Shown piece by piece: positions 27,401 to 39,831 of a stretch of DNA of 64,000 bases. The position numbers and the translations under genes are program-made. Numbering within the stretch: position 1 is the stretch's first letter; each line of letters begins with the position of its first letter. Source of the DNA: Tetrahymena elliotti 4EA (Eukaryota > Ciliophora > Oligohymenophorea > Hymenostomatida > Tetrahymenidae); the NCBI GenBank assembly GCA_000231825.2, contig JH720294.1, positions 2,574,654-2,638,653 on the forward strand, written 5' to 3'. A model generated the notes under the pieces. The model did not search any database and was not told where the DNA came from. It saw only the letters and a list, made by a program, of their open reading frames with translations.

Positions 27401-29601
27401 AACCTTTAAGAACAAATGTATGGAATTCATTAGCCCTCTCTAGTCCCTTCTAAAAAATATAACTTAATCTATCATCAAATGTTTTTAAATTAACTATTTC
27501 CTCCTCACAAAATTGCTTAGCAACAATAAAATAATACATATCTCCTAAGCACTGCTTGCAGTACATTATTATTTCCAAATCCTAACTATCATTACTCTTG
27601 AAAATATTCAAAAATTCTTCATAAAAAAACTAACTAAAAGAATCACTCTTTTAAATTGAAACATCCTATTATTTATTTTTAAATATTTAGTAAATTTAAA
27701 ATTGAGTTCTTTTTTCTCAAAAGATTTATTCAAACAAAAAATACTTATTATGAAACCCTAAATAAAAAATATTTAGATTCTAAAAATATGTTTTATTACT
27801 TGTAAGTCAAAAGATAAATCAATAAATAATTCAAGTTGAATAAAAATGTAATTAATCTTATGTTAAAATAAAATTTATTTAATAAATAACTAACTAAATT
27901 AATTGAAATTATTTAATATCATTATTGAAAAATATTAATTAAATCCTGAATATTGATTAATTCTTTCTTTTAATATTGGTGATTTGAATTCTTGCAGAAA
28001 AAAATTTTTAGAATTCAAATGATTAATTTAAAAGACTATTTAATATTTTGTTTTCTTTGGTTTAAAATTTTAAGTTATCAAAATTTAATCAACATTAAGT
28101 AGATTCAATGTATTCTTTTGTGTTTTAACATTATAAAACATTTATTTATGAAAGAATACCTCTTAAATTTTTTGGGGTGTTTTTATGATTTGTTTTTGAT
28201 GAATTATTTTAGCTTATTCTTTGTTTAAGTTATTTATATTTAACAAATAGTAATTTACATGAATCATATCTACTATTTTTCTTTTGTCTTCAAATTGTAA
28301 AGCAGAGGAACTGTCTAAGAGACCTATTAAGGTGCTTTCTGCTTTTACTACGTAGTTTGATACCTTGAATGTGTCTGTTTCCATAGAAAGAGGTGCTTTT
28401 TTAAGCATTTAGTAGTTTTGATTGTTTTTAATAAATTTAAGAGTTAGTCTGAGAAGATCTTGTCTATATTAAGCCATGTTCTTCATACTCAATGATTACA
28501 AGAAGTTATTCATGATTTCAGAGGTTATAAAATCAGTTTATTTTTACTTTTGTGAAGAAATCATTCTACCAAATAACTTTTAAATGAATAAAATAAATAT
28601 TTTAATAAAAAAATCTATTCTTAAAAAAATTAATATACTAAATAGATTTATCTTGTATCTCTTATCTAATGCTTTTGATTTTTTTTGTTTGACATGATGT
28701 TGTTTAGGAAATGTATGACTTCTTTTGTTTAATAGATGCCGTTTCTATGAAGATGATATACAAATTCAAGTACATAGATATCTTCAATAGATCTATGACC
28801 ATTTTCAAGTATCTCCAAACAGAAATTAATAAGTTCAACAACAAGGCTTTGGTTTAGAGAAATCTCTTTTGAAAGACATTTTGCTATAATCCATCTACTA
28901 TTATATTCGGTATTATTTTTTCTTTCTCTATTGAATAAATAAACAATAATTTCAAATATCTATTCAAGCTATGGGTTTGATTTTTTTTTCTTGGGAGCTT
29001 AGAATTCTTCTAAATACATATTTTCATCACTTAAACTTTCCTCAGATTGTTTTATTTATTTTAACATAATAGTGTATACAATACTTGCTATAAGTTAACC
29101 TGATTAATAGTTTTTTTCAATGTTTATAGAACAAATGTGGTTCACAAATTATTCAAGAGATTCATAATCTATAAAAGTAAGGATATTTGAATTATGAAGA
29201 CTATCTTTGACAAGTTCTAAAAGATATGTAATACCAGCATTATTGATAAAATTATACTGCTTAGAAGCCATTAAAATGGATGAAAATAGTTAATTGTAAA
29301 GAGAATCATCTAAAAGATCAAAATACTTTGTTATTTAATACAGTTGCAATAACAACACACAATAATTATTTAGAATTAGAATTCTTTATTGCTCTATTGT
29401 TTATCTAACTACATTAGAAACATGCTCTTATTCTTAAAGGATTCTCTTAAATATTTCTTGAATATCATCTATTTATTCTTACCAATCCTCTTCATTGAAG
29501 AATAAGTTAATCATTGTTTTAATCTCTTCGAATAGTGCCTTACTATCATTTAATTATCTTAAGATGTCTATTCTCAAATATTTCTCAGGAATCACTTTCA
29601 T
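24493..29601 (-). CDS. Large helical (HEAT/ARM-like) protein with basic C-terminal tail
   Basis: Four exons: 29601-28639, 28576-28259, 27665-27161 and 27098-24493, with introns of 62, 593 and 61 bp. All junctions are phase-consistent and give 1463 aa. The protein is almost wholly alpha-helical in appearance (repeated Leu/Ile-rich amphipathic helices), without membrane segments, and ends in a disordered Lys/Asn/Ser tail of about 150 residues. Near 1150-1190 a DSDQIVRRSIFHKI..LPHPYLISLCLYL stretch, followed by paired helices, resembles the end of the Pds5 HEAT array (cohesin regulator). That is a resemblance by eye only; other HEAT families remain possible. The frame stays open upstream of ATG 29601, so a more 5' start or exon is not excluded. 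A perfect E2F-type site lies 257 bp upstream. Confidence 0.75.
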
Positions 29602-30256
29602 AAATCTCAAAATGGGAAAATGGGGATGCTTATTAACAAATGATTTTTTTTTTATAGAAAAATGTGTTTTTTTAATTATTCTAAAAAGATTCTAAGTTTG
29701 TTTATGAAGTGAATTCTACTTATAATTATTTAATTAATTTTTTGTGAAAAATCTTTATTTATTTTGTAAAAATTAAAATTTGATTGTTTATTAAATTAAC
29801 ACAAACAAATTAATCTTTTTCATCAATTTAAATTTCAAAATTAATCAATCTTTCACCGCGCCAAATTTTTTTATTTGACTTAAAAATTAAATTGATTTTA
29901 AGCATGTTATTGGAGTAGATATTATGATAATGCTAAAATAGACAATCCTAAAAGTAACTAAAACTGATTGCTTTTTCTCCTTTTTTATATATAATTAATT
30001 TATGTTAAAGTAAAAATAATATTTTTACTTTTAACTTTCTTTTTGAAAAAGCATCAGATATTAATAGGATAGATACTACTCTTTCCATCTATCAGAATAT
30101 ATTATTTATTTTACATATTTCAAACCAAAGAAAAAATTTTCATATATTTTATTAACTAATTTCTTTAGAAATTTGTAAAAATCATCAAAATTAATATCAC
30201 AAAAATTAGTAAGTAGACGTTTTCCATAAAAATATATTCAGATAAATCTAATATAA
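29602..30256. other. Divergent intergenic region
   Basis: Separates the HEAT-like gene (-) from a small membrane-protein gene (+). It is AT-rich apart from a GC-rich island at 29854-29862, which contains the E2F-like motif annotated separately. No RNA gene or repeat seen. Confidence 0.6.
29858..29865 (-). promoter_or_regulatory. E2F-like site TTTGGCGC
   Basis: Read on the minus strand the sequence is TTTGGCGCGGTGAAA, whose first eight bases match the E2F/DP consensus TTTSSCGC. It stands in otherwise almost pure AT sequence, 257 bp upstream of the HEAT-like gene start and 392 bp upstream of the divergent small membrane-protein gene. E2F/DP factors drive cell-cycle genes in many eukaryotes including ciliates, so S-phase or meiotic expression of the HEAT-like gene is a reasonable inference. 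No binding data. Confidence 0.45.
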
Positions 30257-30760
30257 ATGCATCGCTACTCGTCTCAAGGATAATAATAAAATAGAAAGAC
30301 ATAAAATGAAGATAGTTCCATCAAAGGTTTTTTTTAAGAATTTGAATTAGGTAGTTGCTTGAAAAAGTTGGGAATTATTGTCATTTTATATTTGATTGTA
30401 ATAAAAGCTTTACTAGTTTCAATCCCTCCAGAATACATAATAACTATTGCTGATAGTAAAAAGTATAGAATAGCAGAATTTGTTTTGTTATTGCTAATTT
30501 TCTACTTGAGTGGAAACTAAATAATCAATTACTTCAAAAATGAAAGACCTACTCAATATAAGTTTGTAGCTAACAGATTAAGTAAAGACGATTATATAAG
30601 ATAAAGAATAAGAACTACAGAGAGTGAACTCGAAAAGCTCTAAAAAAGTAAAGAATTTTTAAAATGGAAGCAAAGTTAAAACAACAGAGAAAATCCTTTA
30701 TACAAATAAACTGTTCTAGACAAGGAAGATGAAATAGTTTTTTCAGACGAAGATTAATGA
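30257..30760 (+). CDS. Small two-helix membrane protein, unknown function
   Basis: Single exon of 167 aa from ATG 30257 to TGA 30758-30760. The Gln-rich N-terminus (about 35 aa) is followed by two hydrophobic segments, about residues 45-62 (KLGIIVILYLIVIKALLV) and 80-95 (AEFVLLLLIFYLSG), with a short polar loop between them. A charged C-terminal half of about 70 residues follows and ends in an acidic tail (EDEIVFSDEDQ). This arrangement puts both ends on the same side of a membrane. There is no signal peptide and no recognised family; it may be an ER or organelle membrane protein. Confidence 0.75.
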
Positions 30761-31871
30761 ATTAATTATCCTATCTATAAAATTAGATAAATCAAATCAA
30801 TCAATTCTATCAAAGCTTTTACAATCTAAATTGTTTGTTATCAATAAATAAATAAATGAATGATACAAATTTCAATATCAAAAAATAAAATAATTTTTGT
30901 ATTTACATTTTTATTAATGTATTAATAAGGTATTAATACTCATTTTAATTAAATTCATTAAATGATTTAGAAAATAGTTATCAATTATTTTTACTTGTAT
31001 TTTATTCCCATCAATATATCATGTCGTCTACTTGTTGCATTATACATAGCTGTAAAAAATATGTTTGTTTTTTTATTTTAAAATTTTATCATTTGAGAAA
31101 TATTTGAAACATAATTGATCCATATTTCTTAATATAATATAATTCTAATAAAATAAATAGAAGATATATCAACATGTTAAGTGATTAATATTCTCTTAAT
31201 TTATTAAAAATAAATACCTTATTATCTGGAACACTTTTAAAATAAACCAATTTACTATTAGAAAACACAAAATTTAAAACAATAAAATCATTGAATTAAT
31301 CAGGGGATATTTGATGATTGGTGATTTCATATAGTGAATAAAATAAGTTTACTTTAATAAAATAAAGTTTAAAGACTACATTTTTGTATATATATATTTT
31401 GTTATATTTTATCAAAACTAATGAACTTATTTATTTATTTGTAAAATAATTTATTGTTTCTTAATTTACTAAATAAGTACTATCATTATTAAATAGTTAC
31501 CTTAAAGAGATATTTAGTTAGTGAGTAAGTTAGTTTATAAAACCTTCATCTTTTACCTTAATTCTCTATTATTTAGCTAAGATTCTTACTCTTATTTTTA
31601 ACCTTCAAATAGAAACAAATAAAGATATTATCAATTAGAAGCTATTTCATGTTTTTAATTATTTAGCTGGCACTTCCTCAGCAGCTGATTTAGTTTTTAG
31701 AGTATATTATTGGTAATTTATTATTTATTTTTATCATCTTTAATTTTTAATTTTTTAATTTAAAATCCTAATTTTTTTTTTCAGAAAGATGTCTTTTTAT
31801 ATTAAAAACAGATCTCAGCAATAAATTGTTGGTAAAATGTATTATTTAATTATTTTTTATTGATTGATTGA
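30761..31871. other. Convergent AT-rich spacer
   Basis: Lies between two genes transcribed towards each other. AT-rich, with short low-complexity runs such as TATATATAT near 31388. No supported feature. Confidence 0.55.
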
Positions 31872-32799
31872 TCAGTATTGATTTTATTAAAGAGGAATTC
31901 TGATTGAATTTCCATCATTTTTAATCTATGATGAGCTGTTGAAATACATATTATTATTTCTATTAGCTGCCATACTTTTGCTTTGAATTAAAGTATTATT
32001 TATATTTGGTAATAACTCACTTCTTTCATCATATTCATTATTGTCATTTATTCTTTGTTTCTTTCTTAGTTTTCTGACTTTGCAGATTAATACAATTGAC
32101 CAAAGGAATATATAAAATGAAATGATGCTGCATGTAAAAATACCTTTTTATTAATATAATTATAAATATTCATAGATAAAATTTTTATTTTTACTCTTGT
32201 AAAATAAATCATGATAATAGTCATTGAAAGTAAGTTGTGTTGCATAAACAAGTTACAACTATAAATCTGACCTGTAGTAAGCTCCTTAAATAGGAAATCT
32301 TGTATTATCAATTATCAAAGAAACGTTTTAGTCCTGCAATTATTCAAAAGCAACATTTTGTTAAAGGACAACATTTGTTTAGTTAACTAATAATTTGGAT
32401 TAAGCTGAATTAGAAAGAAAGGGACATTGCATTTAATTGTAATTTTAAATTGCTTGCTAGTAGCATTAAATTTCCTAATTGCCTTAAAGCAAAAATATGT
32501 CAAAAAGAGAGCTGTCAATAGGATATCTCTATAAAATATATAAAAATAAATATTCAAACTCTCTTGGTATTTCTTGAAAAAATTACCCTAAAAACAGAAA
32601 TATCTGTTGTATAGAAAATGGAATCATGAGAATCCTCTGAATTTTGTCTATCAAAGGAAATATTAACTGCATATGATTGATTTTGTGGAATAGTAATATT
32701 CTTTTCAAATAAAAGACGCAAACATTCAACCTAAATAAAATTATAAGCAAGAACCAAAAATGTTGCTGCTGTTGTATTTGTTAAGGAATAATGTTTCAT
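31872..32799 (-). CDS. Putative type I membrane glycoprotein
   Basis: Three exons, 32799-32587, 32528-32195 and 32143-31872, with introns of 57 and 51 bp, encode 272 aa. The N-terminus has a hydrophobic stretch (residues 11-27, ATFLVLAYNFIQVEC region) that can act as a signal peptide. About 150 lumenal residues with several N-x-S/T sequons follow. A transmembrane helix comes near residue 185 (CSIISFYIFLWSIVLIC), then a basic stop-transfer (KVRKLRKKQR) and a Ser/Asn-rich cytosolic tail. The reading frame changes at the second intron, which supports that splice. The sequence upstream of ATG 32799 stays open to a TGA about 60 bp away, so a small upstream exon is possible. Family not recognised. 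Confidence 0.7.
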
Positions 32800-33366
32800 C
32801 TAAATACAAAAATCTACTATGAATTGACTGGCTTCAAATGTATTTATTTTCTATCAATTTATAAATTGATTTTTACGAACTAAATTGTCTATATTTTTGA
32901 GCTTTGAAAAAGTTTAATCAATTTAATATTCTTAAATTTATAGTCTGCAAAAACATCATCAACCAATCTATCTATCTATATATCAAAATATATATTTTTC
33001 AGTGATATTTAATTAACAAATAAATGAATTTTTGATATTAAATTAATAATCTTTTATTCAACTAATTACTGTTAGTATTAGGAATAGATAGAAATTCATT
33101 CTTAAGTGTATTCAATTATTCTTTGCAAAGAAATAACTCAGATGAATACATACATAATCAAACAAACAAAAAAACAAAATAACAATTTGTGCTAATGAAA
33201 TAGTATCTATTTCTTTAATTTTCAAAATTTTATTCAAAAGGTTTTAATATTCAATAAAATAGGATTTGTCCAGATACTTAAATCAATCAATCAATTAATT
33301 AATTAAATTTTGTGAAAATATTAATCAAGTAAATTAAATAAATTTCAATATTCCAAGTAAGTAGAA
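32800..33366. other. Divergent intergenic region
   Basis: Upstream region shared by the type I membrane protein gene (-) and the HIT-protein gene (+). AT-rich, with a short TCTA/TATA microsatellite near 32968-32995. A short minus-strand open piece (about 32990-32880) might be an extra 5' exon of the upstream gene, but the connecting intron would be only about 26 bp, so it was not joined. Confidence 0.5.
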
Positions 33367-33970
33367 ATGAGCGCAAGCGTTGTAGCAAATTTAACAGTTT
33401 AGTTTGGAAAGAATCAACTCCCTCTTTCTTAAATATTCATCCTTAGAAAAAATGTATTTGCATCCACTAATTTAAAGCCTTCTTGTCCAGGACATGTTTT
33501 AGTCGCTTCAAGAAGGCCAGTAAAGCGTCTTCATGAGTTGACTGAAGTTGAAACCCTTGACCTTTGGACTACTGTTTAGCAGGTATCCAGAGTTATGGAA
33601 TAAATTCATAAATTCCCATGTTAAATAGGAGTACAAGATGGAACAGATGCTGGTATATTTAATGAATAAATAGCATAAATATATATTCAATATTATATTT
33701 TTAGATCAATTATATTTGGATAATTTATTGGTAAACATTTATAATATAGGTTAAACTATTGATCATGTTCATATCCACATAATTCCCTTCCCTAAAGATT
33801 ATAGTCAGGATGTAATAATGGATAGTGAAGGTAGTTAATTGATTATTGAAACAATAAAATTTATTTAATATTTTTATGTAGAAAGACCTCCAAGAACTGC
33901 TGATGATATGGCAAAAGAAGCCGACAAATATAGAACTTACTTTGAATAAGGTTCAAATTAGTAATATTGA
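33367..33970 (+). CDS. FHIT: HIT-domain hydrolase, FHIT type (diadenosine triphosphatase)
   Basis: Three exons, 33367-33652, 33750-33830 and 33882-33970, encode 151 aa, the usual FHIT length. The protein begins FGKNQLPLSQIF, matching the FHIT N-terminus. It has the PGHVLVASRRPVKRLHEL block, then GQTIDHVHIHII, the histidine triad (His101, His103, His105, with the middle histidine catalytic by family). It ends with an EEMA-like helix (DDMAKEADKYRTYF). FHIT enzymes cleave Ap3A to AMP and ADP in the cytosol. The conserved Gln in GQT is encoded by TAA, direct evidence for the ciliate code. Introns of 97 and 51 bp. Confidence 0.95.
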
Positions 33971-34752
33971 AAGAATAGGATTTTTATTGATAGATAAATG
34001 CTTATAATTAAACAGTTTTGTTGATGTAAATAATTTATTTTTGAATGATATTTTTTGTGTTTCTCTTGTTATTTGCTTCATTTAATAACTTTAATTTATT
34101 TTATTTTAAAATCATTATTCTATTTGTTTGTCTGTTTGTTCCTCTTGATAAAATAGATAAAAAATTCAAGTATCAATTCAAAATTAAATCTATTTGTTTG
34201 TAGTGAGCATTATGGAGGGTAAATGATATATTTTTAAAATTCATTTAAAAACATCAAAGCAAACAAAAATCTAAAATGGTTTATCTTACTATTAAAAATT
34301 CATTTTAAAATTTAATAGTTTAGTTTTTTTTCTTGGCTGAAGATAGATAGTTTGGCCCTTATTTATTAACTTATAATCTAAAAATTATCTTATTCTATGT
34401 ATATTATGGATTTAAAATATGAGAAATTAACAATATTTTAGATTTTAATTCATACACTAAAATCATATTATTAAGCTATATAATCAGTATTAATGAATAA
34501 AATCAAAATTAGACACAAAATTAATTAGTTAGTAAGTTAATTTTTTGTTTGGTTGATTGGTTGATGAAGGATGAAAATTTACATATAATATAAAAATAAT
34601 ATCAAAATGAATAAAAAAAGTTAGTTGTTATAAATAGCTAACTTTGTTAATTTCTAAAATAATTGATTTAACTTTAAAATTACTTGGAAAACTTTATTAA
34701 AGACTTATTTATTTTTAAATATTTTATTTAATTAGCTAATTTATTCTTTGCC
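33971..34752. other. Convergent AT-rich spacer
   Basis: Between the FHIT gene 3' end (+) and the TORTIFOLIA1-like gene 3' end (-). Contains TTTGTTTG-type simple sequence and a repeated CTATTTGTTTGT phrase near 34119 and 34190. No gene or RNA seen. Confidence 0.55.
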
Positions 34753-37700
34753 TCAATAGTATTGCCTTTATTCATATGCATAGGGTACAGATGATGAACT
34801 ATTCTACTCAGTAATCTTATTCAAATTATTTTATGCATTTAGACTATTATTTTAGGGATTAAAACTTGTTTAATACTAATTTGTGTTGTATTAAGTACTT
34901 GTTACAGACACAGTTGAAGGATTATTTACAAATCCTAAACTATTATTAGCTATAGTAGGTAGATTATTTCCAATAGCTAAATTGCTACCAAGTGCTGAAT
35001 TTGTTTATAAATAATTACTTGTTACAGTAGGGACTTAATTATTTAAGGATGTGTTTTTAATGTAATTGTTTGAATTAAGGTAATCTAAATTATTTGTTTA
35101 CAATTAAGATGGTTATTATTGCACACTGGTGGTATTTCCTATAGGTTTATCTAAATAATTGTTGTAAGAAAATGTATTATTTTCATTAATACTTGGTGAG
35201 CCAAAGTCTAGAGTCCTCTTAATTTCAGGGTTTGAGAATTGATATTAAACTTATTGGTTTGATGTAGTAGAGGAAGGGAATGTATTTTAATAATTGGTTA
35301 CATTTTGAATAGGATTTTATTGAGATGGCAACTATTATTACTAATTATTTGGGAAATTTGAGCTCAAAGTATTAGATTTGTATTAATTATCTTTAGCACT
35401 TAGGAATTGCTATTCATTTTATTGTGAGGGTAAAGGTGGCTTTTGATCATCTTTCAAAAAACCCAAATCCTTAGCTGAGTTCATAGAAGATATATTATTA
35501 TTAGAGTTTAATTTTCCAAATTGTTAGTTGGTTTGAGTATTAGCAGCTTGTATGTTAACAGTATTTATATTATTAGATGAAGGTATTTAGGTAAAAGATT
35601 TCTGCTAAGTGTTATAAGCACCAGGATACTGCTCTAGCTAATTTATTAGCTTAAGAGCTGTGTGATGATCTCTACTTTACAAAACTCCATCTTTCTTATC
35701 CATGCTATTGTCTATCATTTTCTTTAAACTCTCTCTAAGTGACTATTTAATATTTTCACTTATTGGTATTTTCTATTCAACAGATACATTTATCCAATTT
35801 AAAATATCATTGACATTCTTAAGCTTTTCTAAGTATCCTCTAAATTTACTAAAAAGGAATTCAATATGAATTTCATCCAGCCTATTGACACAAACCTCTT
35901 TTATATTTATTATTAATTAATTATTTTTTTAATAAAAAGTAAAAAAAATAGTAGAAATAAATATTAATGCTTCTTAATAATAATAATAACTATAAATTTC
36001 TTGAATTTAAAATTTAAAATCTAAGCTTTTTTAATCTAAATTCTAAATTTTGAATTGTTTGTAAATAAAAATACTAAATAAAAAAATTAAAATAAATTGT
36101 TTTATTAAATCTCATTTATTTTGAATTTAAATTAATAATTTCATTTTTTAATGATCCTTTTATTAAAGTTAATTTAGATTTTTCCATTTGATTTATTTAA
36201 AATAAAAAACTTTAATTAATTTTTTGAAATTACTTGTAGATTTCATGACTTCAAAAAGGATCTCATCATCATTTGAGGTTAAAGCTAAACCATATGCCTA
36301 TATAAATTAAATAATTTGATTTGAATAATTCATTAATAGAAATATAAAATAAATTTATTAATTACTTCATTTAATTTGTCTTCTGAAATGGATTTATTAA
36401 TTTTTTCAATTACATTTGATTCTAAGTGTTGTTGTAATTCTTGATTTTATTTTGAAGGGCTTTTCTTTTTGCCAGGAGAAGGTTGTTTAACTATATTTTA
36501 AGTTTTTGGAGGGGATTATTCTAACTTTTTCTTTTGGTTTTGGATTTCAATGTTTTACTGCTCGAAAAGATGATCTTTATTAATTTTCTTTTTATTTTTT
36601 ACTGCTTCTTAGTGATTATTAATTCTTTCATGTTCTAAATCTTCACCTTGATGGAGCTGTTAAGGATACTATTCTGTATTCTTTTATGGCGAAGCATTAT
36701 GTTTTCTGTGTTTTGACTCATCGTGTTTTGGCTGTTACTCACTTTATTAAGAATTAAATTATGCAGTTTGCATATAGTTATTCTTAGCTTAATTGAAATT
36801 CATATATGGGAAAAGTTATTACTATTGCTGATTGAGCAATTCCTACTAAGCCTGCATAAATTATGCTGTAGCAGGGTCTAAAGTACTACCTGGGAAAAAG
36901 CTATTTATTACTGGAGGTTATTATATGGTATAAAGATTTTTAAGTAGTTATTATTGTTGCTATTATTAACTAAACTGCAACATTTAGTAACGATAATTCA
37001 TAAACTGCTAATTAAGCTGTTAATTTTAAGCCTAAGCTTGGTATAATTTTTCAAGAGTGTCTTCTAAAAATCCAATTCTTTAATGTAAGTGATGCTATTC
37101 AATTTTCATATCATTTTCAATAAAATCTAATCTCTCAAAAATCTTTGTTTAATTTTCCTCAATCTATGCTAATTAATTAACTACAAATGAATCATTCAAG
37201 CTCTTATGTCCTTACTGCATTTTCTATATATTTCTTTGAATTTAATGAGCATTCTATCTCTCTTAATCTATAATTTACTAATGTCTATGAGATTTGTTAC
37301 TATTATATCTATCAGGGCTCGTCTATTTATAACCTTCATTGCTGGGGCTCTAATACATCTGCATTTTTAATATAAAATTAATTATTCCTATAATCCTTTC
37401 TCAATTATTTCATAAATCAATCAAATAAAGTATGTTTCAAAAACTAAAAAATTTATTTTATCTAATTTGAAGAACTTTAAAAATACAAATACATTTTTCA
37501 AAGCTTGAAATATTATTTATTTTCTAAAAAGAAAAACCACTTTAAAATGTTAAATATTAAGCTATTATTAAATGTTAATAAATTGCTTAAAGGATGATTA
37601 GAAAATTGTAAATAATAATATCATATATTCTTCTTTTGTAATGCTTATCACAAAAAAAAAATAAGGATTTTTAATTTTAAAATTTTCAGTTGAGGTTTTT

Positions 37701-39831
37701 TATGCTTTTTTCCAAATTTTGTTTGAGATAAAATGATTAAGAAATATTGATTTCTTTTTTTTGTTTTTTAGATAAGAAAAGAGTTACTTGTTGACCCAAT
37801 GAATCTCTATGGTGGTCATGGTGGTGTTTATGTTTGTCACTGTATTTTATGATTTAAGGTTTATGCGACTTTTTTTATTGTTCATTGATCATATTTTAGT
37901 ACTGTTTTTATCTTTCAGCCTTTGAGGGAGGTGAACCTGATACAAATATTTGAATATCATTGTCATACTGTTCATTTTGCTAATCATGGAAATCTTCAAG
38001 TTATAAATGCTTTTTGATTTTTCTTCTTTCTTTTTGATAATTTGCATTTGAGCTTTACTCATCCTCTTCTCCATCATCAAACTCTTCATCTGCTTAACCA
38101 CCTTCGTCATATTCAGCAAGCATTTACTGCTACCTTTACTTTTGATACATATCCCAGACCTCAAAATCTTAATTTGCTTTACCATATTACTCCTATTCAA
38201 CTGCTTGCTACTGTTAAACGATTTACTCTCCTGCATTTCTAGTTTTTAATGGTGTTTTTTTACCTTCTTTAATTTCAACATCTCCCTTAACTGCATTTTT
38301 AAGAAATTCAGGATTAATTGACTTTTTATTTAAAGCTTGATGAACTTTTGGTTGCTGATATTTTTGGCTTTAGTTATTTTCTTATGACTTTCCTCTTTTG
38401 CTTGCAGAATTACGTTCCATTTCTTATTTTGTCTTAAACTAGTTATTTTTATGAGCTATTTTTTTAAAATTCATATTACTTATTTACTAAACAGATTTTT
38501 CTTTAAAATGTATTCAAACAAATATTTATTAGATCCTATGCACAACAAAATAAATTTTGATTTTTAAAATAAAAATAATTACGGTTTTCTCTGAAAGAGC
38601 TTTCATTTGGTATGATGATATTCTCACTTGAAAAGTTTTATGTTTTTTATTTGTTTTATTGTTAATTGTTTATGTTAACTTTTTTTGTTGGTGGATGAAA
38701 GGAGGAAGGTACTGGCTTTTTTTCTATTTACTAATTGATTTTTTCCAAATACTGAGGTCCTAATTTTTCTTTGATTGTATTAAGTGCTACTGCTGCTGAA
38801 TCTCTAACATGTTTTATTTTATCAAAACGACAACTGCTAAGACTGTCAACAATCTGTTCTATGAATGGTTCTAAAGAATCACACATAAAGACACAAAGAG
38901 TGTAAATAACATCAACTGCTATTTTTCTAACATTCCAAACTGAATGGTTTGCATGATCAATAAGGACAGGTATAGTTGCAGGAACAAATGGTCTAAATTA
39001 TTCCTCAATTCCCATAATTAAAGCTAATAAACTATCTAATAAATTAGAATTAACTTATTTGTTTGTCTTTAATTAATCTAAAATAATCCCAATAATCTCC
39101 TCCTTCATATCTATCATACAAAGAGGAGGGGAGCTTTAAATGATCTTCTGCAAAGACATTGCAGCAACCTATTAAATAGTAGCTGAATTATGAGCAAAAT
39201 TCTATTAGATAACTTTTACTGTTTATTATAAATACCTCAATCCAACTTAAGGATCGACCTTCCTTAGTGAATATTCTATCAATTATCCAAATGTTTCTGA
39301 AACAACACCTTGCAGTGAAGAATCACATTCTTTAATTTTTTTATTCAAAATAGCTAAAATTCTAGGCAAATAATCTAATATCTTCTCCTCAAATATCTAT
39401 GCAAGTAACCCAATTAATTTAATAAATTCTCTTTTAGTTGACATCTTCTATCCTCCAGTATTCGATTCCTAAATTGCTAAAATGGCTATCAAAATTCTAT
39501 CATTATCTGTAGCAAAATTTGTTAAAATATCTTTTAACTCCTCTAATCCTGTCTTCACAGTATGTTGATCACTTTTTATAAAATGAATTTATTTCAATAG
39601 AACCAAACAATAATTTTATAAAAGATGAATTGCTATTCAATATTTAAATCAGCATAAATTATTCATGCATGCAGCTAATTTATTTGCCATTTACATTATG
39701 ATAATCAAATAAAAAAAATAAATGCTAATTAATGTGAATTACTTTAACTTAGATAGTGATTAAAGGATAGCTTATCTATATGCTTAGTTATTCGATTCTA
39801 TATTCTAAATATTTAAATACTTCTTCTTCAT
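34753..39831 (-). CDS. TORTIFOLIA1/SPIRAL2-like HEAT protein, putative microtubule-associated
   Basis: Six exons, 39831-39743, 39571-38583, 38500-37788, 37358-36366, 36297-36234 and 35897-34753, all phase-consistent, encode 1330 aa. Residues ~15-320 are HEAT repeats whose wording matches the plant TORTIFOLIA1/SPIRAL2 family: ILQSLSKLNDQHTVKTGLEEL at the start and CRFDKIKHVRDSAAVALNTIKE near 270. That family binds microtubules through a TOG-like array. A PEFLKNAVKGDVEI segment follows, then a Gln-rich coiled-coil middle and a long Asn/Gln/Ser-rich C-terminus. A first reading splits it into two genes at 38474/38420, where a start-like ATG lies; the 82-bp intron 38501-38582 joins them in frame. 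Gene role inferred from family only. Confidence 0.82.

Noticed and set aside
28190..28258. Separate gene ending near 28190 and another starting near 27560
   Set aside because: Coding in the downstream part begins before any ATG, and a GT..AG intron at 27666-28258 joins the two parts in phase 0.
38042..38242. Overlapping plus-strand ORF over the TORTIFOLIA1-like exon
   Set aside because: It is antisense to a phase-consistent exon, and its His/Leu-rich translation is the shadow of Gln/Glu codons.
38420..38474. Separate Gln-rich gene starting at 38474 or 38420
   Set aside because: The preceding HEAT exon ends in phase 1 at a GTAATT donor, and the acceptor at 38501 restores the frame exactly, so one gene is the better model. 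Only transcripts could settle it.
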